DNA of 40,804 nt from a virus. Below, one piece after another: positions 39,631 to 40,804 of this stretch. The DNA lies in the IMG/VR virus record IMGVR_UViG_3300034375_000507, positions 1-40,804 of that record; one strand, given 5' to 3'. The translations under genes and the position numbers were made by a program. How positions within the stretch are numbered: position 1 is the stretch's first letter; every line of letters begins with the position of its first letter. The notes beneath the pieces were generated by a model, which was not told the DNA's origin, did no database searches, and saw only the letters and a list, made by a program, of their open reading frames with translations.

Positions 39631-40046
39631 TAGTTCTCAAAGTCCATACCACCTGACTGTTGCAGGTTCTTCAATGCTTCTAGCTCATTACGTAGTTGTT
39701 GTATCTCTAGTCTACGTTGGGCTAACTCTACCTGATATAAGTCGTCACAATTAATACGAGACTTAGGTTTATCAAGAGGTATAACAACACGGGCATACAA
39801 TCCTACATCTTTACTCTGGTGTGAAAAACTTGATGGATTAAATGTACCACCTACATTATTGACTACACCTGTAACACCAAACTCTAAGTTTACACCACCA
39901 CCTACAGCATTACTACAGTCTAAGTTACCTGCCCTAAATCTATCTGATTGATAGTTCATTGGTGGGTTAGGTAGTGTTAGAGCTAGGTTGTTACTCTCAG
40001 CTAATGCTGAACTAGCTACGACACATAGAGCTAATGCTAATCTCAT
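39630..40046 (-). CDS. Exported protein with C-terminal coiled coil
   Basis: A 138-residue protein with a clean signal peptide (RLALALCVVASSALA, cleavage likely before Glu17). The mature part has two cysteines (GNLDCSNAVGGGVNLEFGVT and SRINCDDLYQVEL) that could form a disulphide in the periplasm, a beta-rich middle (DVGLYARVVIPLDK) and a C-terminal coiled helix (QRRLEIQQLRNELEALKN). Start overlaps the previous stop. This type recurs at the late end of marine phage genomes; its job is not known. It probably acts in the periplasm or outer membrane. Confidence 0.7.
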   Translation of the reverse strand: MRLALALCVVASSALAESNNLALTLPNPPMNYQSDRFRAGNLDCSNAVGGGVNLEFGVTGVVNNVGGTFNPSSFSHQSKDVGLYARVVIPLDKPKSRINCDDLYQVELAQRRLEIQQLRNELEALKNLQQSGGMDFEN

Positions 40047-40429
40047 GCTGGTACACCATCAATACGTGAGCATATCCTAGAGACAACCAATGTTCTTGAC
40101 TGTGTTTTCTTTTTTACCTTTGATGTAGTACAAATATATGTAGCTTCATCTAAATCTAACTCACGTATATACACAATAAAATCTTTACGTTCTTTATAAC
40201 CTACTTTAATGATCCTATACTTAGACGAGAATGGTATGTTTGTAAAGTTTAAATCAAACAAATCTATCTGATAATACTCTACATCTTCTCTTGAGTTAAA
40301 CAAAGACATCTCTGCTTTAACTACACCTGCTACGTAAGTAGGTTTTAGTACTGGGTAGGCTGGTGTCATTTCATGTGCAGAAACAACAGTAGCCCAACCC
40401 ATAAACGCTATGATTAGTTTACTTAGCAA
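40043..40429 (-). CDS. Exported PapD-like chaperone (putative)
   Basis: A 128-residue protein. I choose the TTG at 40429, which overlaps the previous stop and gives a perfect signal peptide (LSKLIIAFMGWATVVSA, then HEM); an ATG at 40489 would add 20 residues that overlap the upstream gene and spoil the signal. The mature part is a beta-sandwich-like chain (AEMSLFNSREDVEYYQIDLF, then SSKYRIIKVGYKERKDFIVY) resembling the first Ig domain of periplasmic pilus chaperones, with two cysteines. Next to an adhesin-like product it fits a chaperone/subunit pair. The resemblance is from pattern only. Confidence 0.5.
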   Translation of the reverse strand: MLSKLIIAFMGWATVVSAHEMTPAYPVLKPTYVAGVVKAEMSLFNSREDVEYYQIDLFDLNFTNIPFSSKYRIIKVGYKERKDFIVYIRELDLDEATYICTTSKVKKKTQSRTLVVSRICSRIDGVPA

Positions 40430-40804
40430 TACAGGTAGCCTGTACAACTGCAGTGTATGTACCTCCCGGAAACGGTTTAGCTGAACCATATACAGCAGAT
40501 GATGCGGTAGAGAACCATGCTGATCCTGCTAGTGTAAGATTAAATTTAGATGTATTGCCTACCATTACTTTAGCACCATTGTAAGCTGACATTCCTGACA
40601 CAGACATCTTTGTTACAGTGGTACTACCTGTCCACGCAAGTGTATCTGTAAGGTTCGGTGAAGAACTAAAGGATGTAGGGTGAGTTATGTTTGCAGTGTA
40701 TGAGTCTGCAATAGATACATCAATCCTAATTACAGGTAATACACCACCATCTGAAGGTGTTGTGCTTAACTTACTGGCAATAGGGTTGCCGTATACACCA
40801 GCTT
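40419..40804 (-). CDS. Adhesin/fimbrial-like exported protein (partial, N-terminus off window)
   Basis: An open frame enters from the right edge and ends at 40419; 127 residues are visible (an internal ATG at 40607 is probably not the start, because the frame is open and protein-like upstream). Sequence is Thr/Ser/Ala/Gly-rich and beta-type (VLPVIRIDVSIADSYTANIT; KFNLTLAGSAWFSTASSAVY), ending GGTYTAVVQATCIAK. This strand pattern resembles fimbrial or spore-coat-U-like subunits. It overlaps the chaperone-like gene by 11 bases. It could also be a phage tail or receptor-binding piece. Family uncertain. Confidence 0.5.
   Translation of the reverse strand, partial: AGVYGNPIASKLSTTPSDGGVLPVIRIDVSIADSYTANITHPTSFSSSPNLTDTLAWTGSTTVTKMSVSGMSAYNGAKVMVGNTSKFNLTLAGSAWFSTASSAVYGSAKPFPGGTYTAVVQATCIAK

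Overview
The window is part of a tailed double-stranded DNA phage genome, most likely a podovirus of a marine alphaproteobacterium. Evidence for this: an AT-rich, tightly packed gene layout with many 4-11 base stop/start overlaps; a T7-style replication set (primase-helicase, family A DNA polymerase, gp2.5-like single-strand binding protein); a terminase/portal block; large internal virion-type proteins; and a nucleotide-metabolism set (class II ribonucleotide reductase, ThyX, MazG, glutaredoxin) typical of marine phages of the HMO-2011/roseophage/pelagiphage kind. A DUF1127 gene and a GTA-type holin point to an alphaproteobacterial host. No phage RNA polymerase, tRNA or CRISPR array was seen.

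Layout. (1) Positions 1-11075, minus strand, read right to left: a small gene behind a strong sigma70-like promoter, an EF-hand membrane protein, a holin-like protein, a GH108 endolysin, a run of lysine-rich small proteins, a 60-bp-repeat basic membrane protein, then a second promoter, DUF1127, two small-terminase candidates, the large terminase, the portal and a virion-type protein cut by the left edge. (2) Positions 11076-12749: a divergent control region without a convincing gene, with several repeat families, a C-rich/G-rich tract and a candidate structured RNA. (3) Positions 12750-17636, plus strand: unknown early proteins, an acidic zinc-knuckle protein and a zinc metallopeptidase. (4) Positions 17637-30548, plus strand: operator repeats, tyrosine integrase, PAPS-reductase-like protein, ThyX, HTH protein, replisome, a terminator, two PD-(D/E)XK nucleases, MazG, class II RNR, glutaredoxin and DUF3310. 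(5) Positions 30545-40804, minus strand, convergent with block 4: exported adhesin/chaperone-like proteins, a HlyC-type lysine acyltransferase behind its own promoter, then large ejection-type virion proteins including a tail lysozyme.

How it fits together. The plus block takes over the cell, makes deoxynucleotides and copies DNA. The two minus blocks package DNA, build the particle and lyse the host. Both edges cut genes, and no major capsid, tail tube or tail fibre gene is visible. On a circular map the two minus blocks would be neighbours, with the missing structural genes between position 1 and position 40804. The window is therefore probably an incomplete, circularly permuted or sub-sampled phage genome. 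The least ordinary features are the shared promoter motif giving near-leaderless late mRNAs, the 11-bp operator array shared by the control region and the integrase, the phage-borne HlyC-like enzyme, the exported chaperone/adhesin pair, and the repeat-built histone-like membrane protein.
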